Source: Chondrus crispus
Lineage: Eukaryota; Rhodophyta; Florideophyceae; Gigartinales; Gigartinaceae
Assembly (NCBI RefSeq): GCF_000350225.1
Contig: NW_005179126.1
Span: 1 to 64,000, forward strand
DNA: 64,000 bases
Direction of reading: 5' to 3'
Part shown: positions 9,823-19,762 of the stretch, piece after piece
How the letters are laid out: every line of letters starts with the position of its first letter
Numbering within the stretch: the first letter of the stretch is position 1
The notes under the pieces: model-generated
What the model saw: only the letters and a program-made list of their open reading frames with translations
What the model was told of the DNA's origin: nothing
The model's database searches: none
Made by a program: the position numbers and the translations under genes

Positions 9823-10735
9823 TCAAAGGAAGAACATTAGAGTATAAATGTGATTCTGAACAGATGTGGGACTTACAAGATGAAACCCTTTAAACAGGTA
9901 TAAACCGATACGAGCAAAATAGCAAAATGCCATCCAAAGTTGTGCACGATACTGCGAAAAAAGTCGCGTCCAGAATGGAGTACCATGGTGGCGTTTCAAG
10001 AGATTGGCAATTGAATGGGATGGCGACGATGATAAGAAGGTTTAAAGCGCGGGGTTAGTTGCAGCGGAGGCGATAGCTCGCCGTCGCTTGAGATTGTAAG
10101 GATATCATTTGCTTGAGGATGAAGTCTGGAAGAAGGACCTGTTCTTCGTCCACAACTTCTGAATAAGGAGCTCGCAGTGGTGGAGTGTGCATAGTCTGGG
10201 AGAACAGAGAGAGAGAGGAAGCCCAGGATAGTTGCCGAAGAAAAAAGGTTGCCGAAGAAAAAAGGATTAGAACTGGCTTAGGCCATGAGGGCGGTCATTG
10301 TTGCGTATGATGATTGGCGGAAGGCATTAAGGCTAATGCTCTCATCTGGGTTTACCCTTATGATGGGTACCACCTAAATATATTCAATAATTATAAATTC
10401 CCTTGCAAAACCGTCTTCATTTTATTGCAGATTGCGCTCCCCATAATATCAGATGCACCTCCGTTATCCACAGAAATTTCAAATTAATTTAGAAAGCTCC
10501 AATTGTAACTCTTAAAAGGTCAAGCCAATGAAGGAGGAACACATGGCATTCGAGAAGGCTATGCAGTCATTTTGCCGTTCGTCACTCGGGGGCCTGACAC
10601 ACTCTGAACACAAGAACTGTGTTCCCTCATCGACTTTTCTGGCGTTCTTCTATCTACGTCGCGACACCTTTACTAGTTATTGCTCCTTGCTAGCCCATAC
10701 GCGCTTCGATCCCTCTCCTGAACCACAATCACGTT
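9823..10735. promoter_or_regulatory. Divergent intergenic region between transporter and SEC13
   Basis: About 0.9 kb separates two head-to-head genes and must hold both promoters. A 17-nt unit, GTTGCCGAAGAAAAAAG, is tandemly doubled at about 10231-10264. I cannot name a core promoter element with confidence. No gene is seen in it. Confidence 0.4.
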
Positions 10736-11941
10736 ATGGCTATGATGCCGCCTCCAATGGTGCCGCAGCCGATGCCACCTACGCATGCCCCGACGCCCTC
10801 TCCGCTGGGACCACCGACCAGCCAAGAAAAGGTAAGCGCGACCGATGCTTGTCACCCTCCAGGCCGACTTTCCAATTCCTAGTTCCTCCGCTCAGAGATC
10901 ATCCTGCTGACTCCCTATTCCCTCCCGACATGTTTGATTCCTGCTCCAATTTCACAGACCCCTCCAAAATCTGTCATCGACACTGCGCATGCCGACATGG
11001 TGCACGACGCCCAGCTCGACTTCTACGGCCGCCGCCTCGCAACCTGCTCGTCTGACCGCACTATCAAAATCTTTCACGTCGATCGCAACGGCGCTCACCG
11101 ACCGGAAGCCACACTCGAAGGCCATACTGGACCCGTTTGGCAGGTCGCCTGGGCACACCCGACGCGACACGGCCGACCGATGCTCGCCTCCGCCTCGCAC
11201 GATGGCCGCGTCATCGTATGGATCGAAGATGCCCCGGGCATGTGGCGCAATTTTTACGAGTACGCATGGCACGCCTCCTCTGTCAACTCGGTTGCCTTTG
11301 CCCCACATGAGTACGGTCTCATTTTTGCGTGCGCATCGTCGGATGGCTTCGTCTCCATCTGCTCCCAGCTGCAGGATGGCACTTGGGATGAGAGACGCGT
11401 CAGCGAATCGCGGGACGGCGGCGCACATACGCATCCTCTTGGTGCCAATTCAGTTGCGTGGGGACCCGCTATTACGCCAGGCGGTTTGTGGATGCCAGAG
11501 CGTGCCACGCCCCCGCCGATGCGAATTGTCACAGCGGGCTGTGATCACCTGATCAAGATCTGGAAGTTTGACAATGACGCGAACAATTGGTTACTGGATG
11601 GGGAGCCTTTGAAAGGTCACCGTGAGATGGTGCGGTGTGTGTCTTGGGCCCCGAATGTTGGTCTTCCTCGCTCAATCATTGCTAGCGCAGGGCAGGATAA
11701 GAAGGTTATTTTGTGGAATCAAGAGCTCGAAAGTGACACCTCAAAAGCTGAATGGACGAAGACCGAGCTACCAGCGTTCGCGGGGCCGGTGTGGTCTGTT
11801 AGCTGGAGCCCGACTGGGAGCGTGCTTGGCGTCGCATATGGCGATGATAAAGTGACGTTGTGGAAGCAGGAGCTTGATGGATCTTGGAAGAACGTTACGG
11901 ACGTCACAGCTGAGGGGACCGCCGTGCCGGAGTCGTCATGA
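10736..11941 (+). CDS. SEC13: SEC13, COPII coat / nuclear pore WD40 protein (one intron)
   Basis: The coding sequence is joined from 10736-10831 and 10958-11941, giving 359 residues. The intron (10832-10957, 126 bp) starts GTAAGC and ends TTTCACAG, and both exon ends are phase 0. Exon 1 encodes 32 Met/Pro-rich residues. Exon 2 encodes the Sec13 beta-propeller: HDAQLDFYGRRLATCSSDRT, then GHTGPVWQVAWAHP, then a block from HASSVNSVAFAPHEYGL to ACASSDG, then the blade around GCDHLIKIWKF, the KGHREMVRCVSWAP block and the closing blade GPVWSVSWSPTG. Sec13 pairs with Sec31 in the COPII outer coat and with Nup145/Nup96 in the nuclear pore Y complex. The Pro-rich N-terminal extension makes the protein longer than the usual 300-320 residues. 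If the intron were not removed, a start at 10934 in the same frame would lack the extension. Confidence 0.93.
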
Positions 11942-13038
11942 TTTGTACAAATGAAAGAAGTTTTTAACTGCCGTGTCTACAACGGGTCAGGGATCATGAT
12001 TTCTGTCGCAACGCGATGCAGCGGTGAAGCCTTCAATACTAACAGGAGGGGGGGCACTGCCCGCTTAAAGCGATAATTAAGGCGAAAGAAGATCAGCATG
12101 ACTGCGACCAGTAAAACGCATTACGTTCGTGTATGGCTCAGGTATTTGTGGCGGACTGAATCTATGCCTGCATACCATATGTCCCTTTTTCCGAGACGAA
12201 TGCCGCGTACCGCTCGTCGAATGAGCTACAGGTAACGAAACAAGCGCTCTTGTATCACTTTGGTAGCATTTCCCGTCTTTCCTCCCACCGATTATTGTTC
12301 GCTGCTGTACCACTCTCCGGCATTTTGTCGCACGCAGCACTTTGTTCACCATTCCGATGCAATAAGAGTCTAAGACCTTCTCGCACCTCCAATCGGTTGC
12401 TCGCCACTTCGGCGATCAGTTACGGCAGAAAAACTACCACATACATCAGGCTTGACTCCAAATTGCACCGCCACCGATCGCATGTGAGAGTGCCATCCCT
12501 TGATCGGTACTCTAATACGCTCGAGTCCCTGCTCTGTGTGCGCACAGGTTGTTCTTTAATTAAAAACAGAAGCCTATTGCTTATCTGGTGTCGATGAGAT
12601 TATCTACATTTCGTCCCGAGGAGTACATCGCGATCTAAGACTTTAAAAGAACTATCTAAGCTGAGGACTCAGCACCGAAGCTGTAGTCGCAGCCTCATTC
12701 GTGTCACTCCCTTGCAGCGAATCATCTTGTTTATTGGCGGGCACAAACAACGAAACGGGCCAAATCTGAGAATCCTTCCGCACCGTTCATTCCCGTTCGT
12801 TCTGTTGCCGAAAACACAAGTTATTTGGGAAAACTGCACAATGCAAATAGCTTGTTAGAGTACGGTACAGCTCTGTGATCTACAGTCAAAACTTTGTCCC
12901 ACTTCCTTCCACTCCTACGAATTGCGCGCCTGCGTGTATCCTCAACACACAGTCTGCATATTGTAACATTAATTTCAGTTCGAACGAACCGGCTGGTGCA
13001 GATAAGCAATAGTCATTCATAGTGATTTGCAAAACGCG
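11942..13038. other. Intergenic between SEC13 and the FG-GAP gene
   Basis: These are two converging 3' ends with about 1.1 kb between them. No recognisable gene, repeat family or hairpin of note was found. The open frames present are short and show no domain. Confidence 0.5.
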
Positions 13039-15021
13039 TCACTCCACACCGAAAGTTATTCTTTGGTCGGCCGCAACGTCAGTGACCTTTGCGTTGACTC
13101 CATTTGTCCATTGAACCCGAACACATTCAACCTGAGTAAATGAGCCAATTCCAAAGTGCACCGTAGTAATATACGACTCTCCGCCACCTTGTGTTCCAGG
13201 AGACCCAATACGCCTTGTAAGCCTTTGTCCGTCTACGAAGACGGTCACTACAGCGTGCAGTGCTGTGGCCCCACGAGTAGGGTCATTTGCAACTGTCACT
13301 AATAAATAGCGAGAGTTCTCCGCTGACTGCAGTTGTCCTTTCATCACTAGATATTTGCCTTCAATGGTATCAACATCTCCATGTCCAACAAATATATCCA
13401 TTCGACCATCAAAATCGTAGTCGACAGCCACAGCGTGGTTCCCAACAGTATTTACATCCTTAGGGATGAGGCCTTCGACCTTTTTGAAGGTCCCATCTCC
13501 ATTGTTGAGTAGCAAAACATCTGGTTCCCTATATCTTATGACCACGATATCCACAAAGCCATCATTGTTAAAGTCACCGGTCGTAACTCCCATGCTATTT
13601 GAACCAGTAAGTATACCCGAATTCTCAGTTACATCAACATACTTTCCATTCCGATTTTCAAAGAGATAATCCGAGTAGTCATCATCCTCCAATTCTGGTC
13701 GATTCGTCATGACGGTTCGATCTGCCCGAGCAATATACAGATCAAAGTCTCCGTCATTGTCAAAATCGATCTCTGCTACCGCATTGATGGAAAGCGGAGG
13801 TACTTCAAAGTCTTGCGGCATGACATCTCTGTTGACTTTCTCAAACGTGAACGGAGCAACGAGCCGGAAAATTTCCAGAGATCGGATGCTAATGAGCTCC
13901 ATGACTCCATCGCCATCGGTATCTGTCACGGCCACTCGTCCGCGAACTTGATATTGGAAACCTGGAAGTTCACGCAATTTAAAGTTGCCTTGAACATTCT
14001 CGTATGCGAACTGCACCAGGCCTGATGTCTTAGAGCCCAGAAAATTAGTGACAACCATGTCTGGCCCTCCTTTGTTACTCCATTTCTCCGAATTCTCCCG
14101 CAGAGCAAGATCCATGAATACTATATTTCTGCCTCTGCTGGCACGCTTGCCGAGACCATCAGAATCTGATATATCAGTGATGACGCGGTCCGGGCTTATC
14201 GAGTAGATCTCTGTCTCTTTCAAGTTCGTTCCCATGCCTCCTCCAACAGATATTGCTAAGATGGATTGAAGAGATTGTGCAGTTCTATGCGCAGAAGTCA
14301 CACCATGAATATCTCTACGCTTCGGAATGAATTCATCTAGCGTGAATGTGCCATTTTCTTCTCCGAAGTAAATCCTTGTGCGTATACCATTGTGAAAGGA
14401 GAGGACTAGATCGTAAAACCCGTCGTTGTTGAAGTCCGCGATGAAAGGACCCCCAAACTTCAAGCTGGGGATGGGCTGAAGGATTCCTACATCAACAGTG
14501 ACATCTTCAAAGATGATAGCTTCCGCCGACTTTCCAAGACTTCGAATCCCGACGAGGGGTTTTGGATCTTCTCTGGCCCTGCCATGAAACGAGGGAGCAA
14601 TAGACCCGCTGCGCTCCGAATCGAGGCCTCTCGCCAATGGCTCAGATATTGCCTGTCCTTTTACTGGTGGTACGGAATCGCGAAAGGAAGGGATCTTTCG
14701 AAAAATGAGTCTTTGCATGTGTTTTGTGAGTGAGAAGAAAGAAAGAGAGCTCCCTGCTGTCCAACTATGAACCTGAGCGGCACCCTGTGCCTTCACTCCT
14801 TCTTGCTCGGCAGCCACTGAAATCAGCCATGAAGAAAAGCGAGATGGGGCGAGGGCTATTATAGTGTTTGTAAAGGCCAAACGGAAAGTGGTATCTGATA
14901 GACGGAAGAAAGGCTTGCGAGCAGATGATCCACCCTGTCTGTAGTCAGGGGGAACGATGTTGACGCAGACCAGAACCGTGGGCAAAATGAGAAGAATAAC
15001 GGAGAAGAAGAAAATCTTCAT
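13039..15021 (-). CDS. Membrane-anchored FG-GAP/VCBS-repeat protein with ASPIC-UnbV C-terminus
   Basis: The protein has 660 residues. The start at 15021 is the first ATG in an open frame that runs further upstream without one, and it opens directly into a hydrophobic segment (KIFFFSVILLILPTVLVCV, residues 2-20) that acts as signal peptide or type II anchor. A linker of about 150 residues follows. Then come FG-GAP/VCBS-type blades, each with a calcium-binding loop: DFNNDGFYD, DTDGDGVME, DFDNDGDFD, DFNNDGFVD and DYDFDGRMD. The last ~90 residues resemble the ASPIC/UnbV module (GATALHAVVTVFVDG, GGESYITTVHFGIGS, VRVQWTNG). Such proteins are extracellular or luminal and resemble CRTAC1-like propellers; ligands are unknown. 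A paralog sits at 40281 and lacks the long linker. No intron is needed. Confidence 0.88.
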   Translation of the reverse strand: MKIFFFSVILLILPTVLVCVNIVPPDYRQGGSSARKPFFRLSDTTFRLAFTNTIIALAPSRFSSWLISVAAEQEGVKAQGAAQVHSWTAGSSLSFFSLTKHMQRLIFRKIPSFRDSVPPVKGQAISEPLARGLDSERSGSIAPSFHGRAREDPKPLVGIRSLGKSAEAIIFEDVTVDVGILQPIPSLKFGGPFIADFNNDGFYDLVLSFHNGIRTRIYFGEENGTFTLDEFIPKRRDIHGVTSAHRTAQSLQSILAISVGGGMGTNLKETEIYSISPDRVITDISDSDGLGKRASRGRNIVFMDLALRENSEKWSNKGGPDMVVTNFLGSKTSGLVQFAYENVQGNFKLRELPGFQYQVRGRVAVTDTDGDGVMELISIRSLEIFRLVAPFTFEKVNRDVMPQDFEVPPLSINAVAEIDFDNDGDFDLYIARADRTVMTNRPELEDDDYSDYLFENRNGKYVDVTENSGILTGSNSMGVTTGDFNNDGFVDIVVIRYREPDVLLLNNGDGTFKKVEGLIPKDVNTVGNHAVAVDYDFDGRMDIFVGHGDVDTIEGKYLVMKGQLQSAENSRYLLVTVANDPTRGATALHAVVTVFVDGQRLTRRIGSPGTQGGGESYITTVHFGIGSFTQVECVRVQWTNGVNAKVTDVAADQRITFGVE

Positions 15022-16735
15022 TATTGTTGCTAGTTGCGTAGGAAGGACACGGCTAGTCCCGCTATCAGGCGGACATATGAGGAGCGGCGGAGGGAATGTA
15101 GCGGGGAAGAGTAAAGCTGTTGGGCTTATAGCCTCTGACAGCAAGACAGGGAAGTGTGCATATTAAGGGTCAACTAAGAGGTTCGATTGCGTAACATTGT
15201 GCAGTAGGTGCGATCTGGCAATAGCGACGACCCCCTCTGTTTGGTAATAGAAGAAAATATGATAATGCTTGCTTGGAGATGGATAAGGGAGGTGTTACTA
15301 AGACCACGACCGCGATAACCGCTACTCCGCACCACTCCGCGCCACTCCGCGTAGGTTCTGTTTCATTGGTCATTAAGGCTTATGCTCAGCGCCCGTTCGG
15401 TATCAGCGACAGCCCCTTACTTGTTTCTGACCGTTGGAGTAGCCAATCTATTCTCGTCCCTTCAAAAATGACACCGAGCATAAGCTGCAGCAAGGGGTGA
15501 CTTTGCCCTTGCTGCAGAGGTAACCTAGCGCATTAAGCAAAATGAAAAAATGTACCGAGAATATGACTTGAAATAACGAATATTAAGTGAAATTAAGTCG
15601 CAGTATTTCATAAATGGGACAACAATACGCCTCTTAAGATCAGCATCACAAACGTCATGCGTCCTCAGCAAGTGATCCAACTGCCGGCAGGGTTTTTACT
15701 GTACCCTTTACAGTACCCTGGGATCACTGAGCCGGTATGTCGTTTTGGGAACATAACTCCATGTGGTTTGCTTCCTGTACCTCCCATACACATTCAAATG
15801 TAATAGCGTGTTCCCTCCAGTTGTCAAAACCAGTTCCGTGATAGCCGACCCCAAAAACCATAGATAGTGACGGTTATCTGTTATTCCATATATCAAAATA
15901 TGGTTTCATGGATAGATAGATTGACGGATTGGACTTTTTTTTTTCTGCGGTTTGGTTTTTCCATTGCGAGTGCAGCATTTCCTAACCAAGGTTTGACACG
16001 GTTTCCCTTGTTTTTTTTTTCTCGTGGAAACGGTTAGTTCAGTACCCATGGATGGGGTATCCGCTCGGCACTCGTCAAAACCCTGCAGCTTTCTATTTAT
16101 CGATTCCCATCCATTTTTTGGTATCCGAGACAAGTACAAGTTTAATACTGAACAGGTCAGCCACACAAAGCAACAACCTGTACTACCCTTGAAGGGTAAA
16201 TTAATGAAAGCGAATGAAAGCAGATTTCTTTTGCAATCTGCGTACAGAAGTCGATTCTCATTACAATATTGGCTCATCAAACACCGAGTGAAAAAAGCAT
16301 TAATTGACAAAATGTGCGTACTACTGTAGACCCTTACTATTGTACTGTACCATACAGTGCAGTACTGTATGGACCGTTTTGTGGTTGTAAACACTGCAGA
16401 ATGCACTTGATGTACCCTTACAGTAACTAAGGTAGAGGTTTGTAAAATAGTTGGCTTGTAGGGGGTGCCCAAATGCTATCAGCACTACTGTACCGTGTTG
16501 TAGCTGTACAGTAACTGTAAGATAGATAACCGTTCTGTACTGTACTAACGGAGGAGCTATGCCGATAAAGAGAGTTGCAGAAATGCAGGGATTGCTTCAA
16601 GTTTTTGGCTCGCGGGAGGGAAGTGCTATGAGGCGTTCCCAAAGTCGCAAAGACGTAATTTAGCTGTACACGTGGGCCCTTCAATGCCGGCTTGTGCATT
16701 ACGTTTGAAACTTATTGTCGTCCAGTATGGGCTGA

Positions 16736-16853
16736 AGTGAATTATACAGTACCCTTGGTACTGTACCAAGGGTGCCCTTGGGTACTGTACCCAAATCACG
16801 AGAAGTGAATTATACATACAGTACCCTTTAGGGTACTGTACCCAAATCACGAG
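16736..16853. repeat. Tandem duplication containing GTACCCTT palindromes
   Basis: Two adjacent copies (about 16736-16801 and 16803-16853) begin AGTGAATTATAC and end TACTGTACCCAAATCACGAG. Each centre is an inverted repeat of CAGTACCCT and AGGGTACTG. The first copy carries an extra palindromic unit. Confidence 0.7.
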
Positions 16854-17430
16854 AGTGATGCCCATCCATAATACGTAAGTGGGTCTTCTCTTCTTCGAGT
16901 TGGACTACATAAGGCTTCTTGCGACGGTGCAGTACAGTACAGTACCCTTGGTACAGTACGGTAAGCTCTCCGATGAGGTCCGGTTTCCTCTCAGAAGCAT
17001 GTGGGAACTTTGGTTCCCCAGGGAAGTACTGTGGCTCACATTAGGGTGTCAATGTTCAGGACATGTTAGTCAGCATCGCAGTTTTGGAGAAAGTGAACAA
17101 GCTTTTTCGAGGGTAAAAGGTGTGTCCGCATCCGCACGCGTCCACATCCGCATCTCCGTTTTTGCACGACCTCGAAGGCGGGAAGACCAGTTCCGTCAAG
17201 AAAGAGTTGCGAGCTACTGTACCAAGGGTAGTGTATAAACCAGTGAGAGAAGTCTTATTGCAGGCAAATGATTTGAGCTGGCTCTCGTGACCCTTCAATG
17301 GTGTTCTTGCTCCATGGATACAAGACCACAAGGCTACAAGTTCCATTCGGCTACAAGAGCCAGAGCGTGTGATTGGTAAGTACGTTCCATGGCTCTACAT
17401 GTGAACGTGTGAAGGAAACCTGGTGTGTGC

Positions 17431-17722
17431 CGGCGATTTCGGGTTGTTTTTTCATTTTTGCTTTTTGCTTGTTTATTCATGCAGAAACTGAGAAACTTCA
17501 TGATTCTTCATGAAGAAACGACTTTAGACAATGGGAGACACTGCATGGAGATGGGCTACAGGGACCCTAGGAAGGCATGGGGGATCTCGATTTCGATGGT
17601 TGATCGCGACTATCGGTGGGTCGCCTGAAGAAGGCCGAAGTGGTGATTTTTTCATTTTGCAGCATTATCTGGCAGTTTTTGCGCGCAATTGCGCGCAAAA
17701 ACATGATTTAATGAAATCGCGA
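17431..17722 (+). mobile_element. MITE, copy 1 (second copy inverted at 42797-43108)
   Basis: This 292-bp non-coding element is nearly identical to the reverse complement of 42797-43108. The ends are GCGATTTC and GAAATCGC, inverted repeats of each other. Near the right end (17676-17701) lies a perfect 26-nt palindrome whose arms are TTTTTGCGCGCAA and its complement. This copy has no clean target-site duplication. It differs from copy 2 by an internal length change (11 versus 31 bp) near 17540-17550. Short inverted ends, small size and lack of coding make it a MITE. Confidence 0.75.
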
Positions 17723-18418
17723 GGGATGCAGTGTGTTTGATAAGCACACAGTGTGTGTTTATCAGAGAGACTGCATCCCTGGTGGGAACGGAGTGCAGCA
17801 TGGAAATTACAGGAACCAATGGTCGCTTGGCTGAAAAATACAGTAATCTTGTTTTTTTCCCCGCTCCGGTCTGCTAAAATCCCGTAAACCACAAGCCTGC
17901 GAAAAGCATTACAGTGATGCCGGGCCACCAGCCGGGCCACCAGCCATGTTGGCCCCGTGTTGGCCCCCTGCTCCGTCCTTCCAACGCGATGCGTCCTATA
18001 ATAGGTGGCGGGGTACCGTTCTAGCGGCGGCGAGCGTTGATCACTCGGCGCCACGCGGCAGAAGGGCACGGGAATGATATTCCGCATCGCACGCGCAAAT
18101 TTATCCGCACGCTGCTTGAGGGCAGTCATGAGGTGCGTTGCTGCAGCCCGTACAGTACCCTTAAAGTACCCTTCCCATATCCGACCACCCCTACAGTACC
18201 CTTCAAGTGGTACAGCCAGCATCCGCCCGTTGACTCTGCCCAAAACGAAAATTCCCGCACTACAAAATCCCCAAAATTAGAGTCGCGACCTTCGGCGCGT
18301 CCAGAGCCGCCGATATCACTTTGTGCCGGCAACCGCGTGTATGATGACGACTCTTCTTAACAGCTTGGTGTGCTGCTAACACCCACCCCTCTTCCCGCGA
18401 CGCACTCCGCCAGACAAT

Positions 18419-19762
18419 ATGCCGCTATTCGCTTCCTTCGCTTCCAACCTTCACGAGTCTCCGCCACAATTCGAGCCCGCCCAGAGCACACCGCCGCCAT
18501 TCATAAGAGACAAGCATGTCGCTACGAAAGCGGTGACATCCACATCGCGCCCGACAGCCATCTTTCTCGTCATTGCCCTTGCCGGCGCCCTCGTTCTCCT
18601 CTTCGACGCAGCATCCATCCGCACAACAGTCGCGCATTGGGGAAATCTTGCCGGTGAACGTCTCAGCGGCAAATCACTCTTGCTATCTAAGGGCGATCCC
18701 AACGAGTCTGAGGCTTCCTTGGCCTACTTCATTCAGATCTCAGAGTCCACCGTGCCCCTTCTCCCTCGTCTACTTCGCGTTGTATGGCATCCGGACAACG
18801 TATACGTTGTCCATTTCGACAAGAAGATTCCCGAATGGCAACGCTCACACGCAGAAGCTGCTTTGTTCAAAGGGAAGAAGCAGTACAAGGCCAACGTCCA
18901 GGTCATGAAACCCGAGACCGTCACATATCGAGGCATCTCTATGGTCCTCAACCTTCTCAGTGCGATGCAGTCGGCCTTGGACCTTGGTCCAGACTGGAAG
19001 TATTTCATAAACATTAGCGGAAGTGACTACCCGCTTGTCTCAGTGGAAAATCAAAGGAAGTTGCTTGGGACAGAGGACTTTTTGGCTCGCAATCGCAGCT
19101 TTTTCAGTTTCTCCAACGAGGGCTGGTGGGAGGAGAGCAAGGAGTACCGCTTCGACCTTTTGTACACGGATACATCCCTGTCTTTCAACGACTCAGAAAG
19201 CGAGGTCATCGCCGCGCACAAGGAGCAGCCCATTGCGAAGACGGCTGCGTTTACCTTTGTCGCCGCCGAGGCATGGATGATGCTGCACCGACAGTTTGTG
19301 ACGTTTCTTCTCACGAGCTCATACGCACGACGCATGTTGCTATCGTTTTCCTATTCACTAGAACCAGAGGAGCATTACTTTGCTTCTGTGGCGTTCAACA
19401 ACCAGCTGTTCAACGAGAGCAATGTCGCACATGCCATGCGGCACGTCCAGTGGGTGCATGATGGAAAGCACTCTGGGCAACATCCGTACTACATTGACGA
19501 GAAAGACGCGGATGGAAAAACATGGACATTTCGGAAAGAGATCGAGGACTCGAGCTGCTTCTTCACTCGGAAGATTCGAGTACAAGACTCGGGTCTCTTG
19601 ACGTACATTGACACACACATCAGCGGCGTGGCGAAGAAACCGGTAATGAAAGATGTGAATGAGTACATGACGAGGGTGACAAACTCACTCGGATGTTTGG
19701 CAAACCTGCCCGCTGGGAATTTTTATGGTCCTTGCTTCAAGAAGAGGCGGAGACCACAGTGA
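18419..19762 (+). CDS. GT14-like glycosyltransferase (Core-2/I-branching or xylosyltransferase type)
   Basis: This 447-residue type II membrane protein has a short cytosolic N-terminus, one membrane segment at about 46-62 (TAIFLVIALAGALVLLF), then a luminal catalytic domain. GT14 features include YFIQISESTVPLLPRLLRVV (103-122), NVYVVHFDKK (127-136), the block YFINISGSDYPL (195-206) and the motif EPEEHYFASV (315-324), with a proposed catalytic Glu. Members transfer GlcNAc, xylose or glucuronic acid from nucleotide sugars in the Golgi. Donor and acceptor cannot be told here; algal cell-wall or proteoglycan glycosylation is plausible. The start is the first ATG and leaves a normal cytosolic tail. 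No intron is seen. The final KKRRRPQ is basic. Confidence 0.9.
   Translation: MPLFASFASNLHESPPQFEPAQSTPPPFIRDKHVATKAVTSTSRPTAIFLVIALAGALVLLFDAASIRTTVAHWGNLAGERLSGKSLLLSKGDPNESEASLAYFIQISESTVPLLPRLLRVVWHPDNVYVVHFDKKIPEWQRSHAEAALFKGKKQYKANVQVMKPETVTYRGISMVLNLLSAMQSALDLGPDWKYFINISGSDYPLVSVENQRKLLGTEDFLARNRSFFSFSNEGWWEESKEYRFDLLYTDTSLSFNDSESEVIAAHKEQPIAKTAAFTFVAAEAWMMLHRQFVTFLLTSSYARRMLLSFSYSLEPEEHYFASVAFNNQLFNESNVAHAMRHVQWVHDGKHSGQHPYYIDEKDADGKTWTFRKEIEDSSCFFTRKIRVQDSGLLTYIDTHISGVAKKPVMKDVNEYMTRVTNSLGCLANLPAGNFYGPCFKKRRRPQ

Larger units (their letters stand above)
15022..18418. other. 3.4-kb intergenic rich in GTACCCTT palindromes
   Basis: No credible gene lies between the FG-GAP gene and the glycosyltransferase, which point away from each other. 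The stretch holds many CAGTACCCTT/AAGGGTACTG motifs (15698-15720, 16410-16425, 16745-16841, 16929-16960, 17217-17232, 18151-18210), a short tandem duplication at 16736-16853, and a MITE at 17431-17722. The 180 bp before 18419 are presumably the glycosyltransferase promoter. Confidence 0.55.

Noticed and set aside
15022..15144. N-terminal extension of the FG-GAP gene
   Set aside because: The frame is open but has no ATG (begins TTG); 15021 is the first ATG and opens into a hydrophobic leader.
16024..16472. Overlapping frames of 101 and 188 codons on opposite strands
   Set aside because: Region is AT-rich with GTACCCTT palindromes; no domain on either strand.
17431..17440. A target duplication for MITE copy 1
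   Set aside because: The flanks (GTGTGTGC left, GGATGCAG right) do not match; only copy 2 has a clean duplication.
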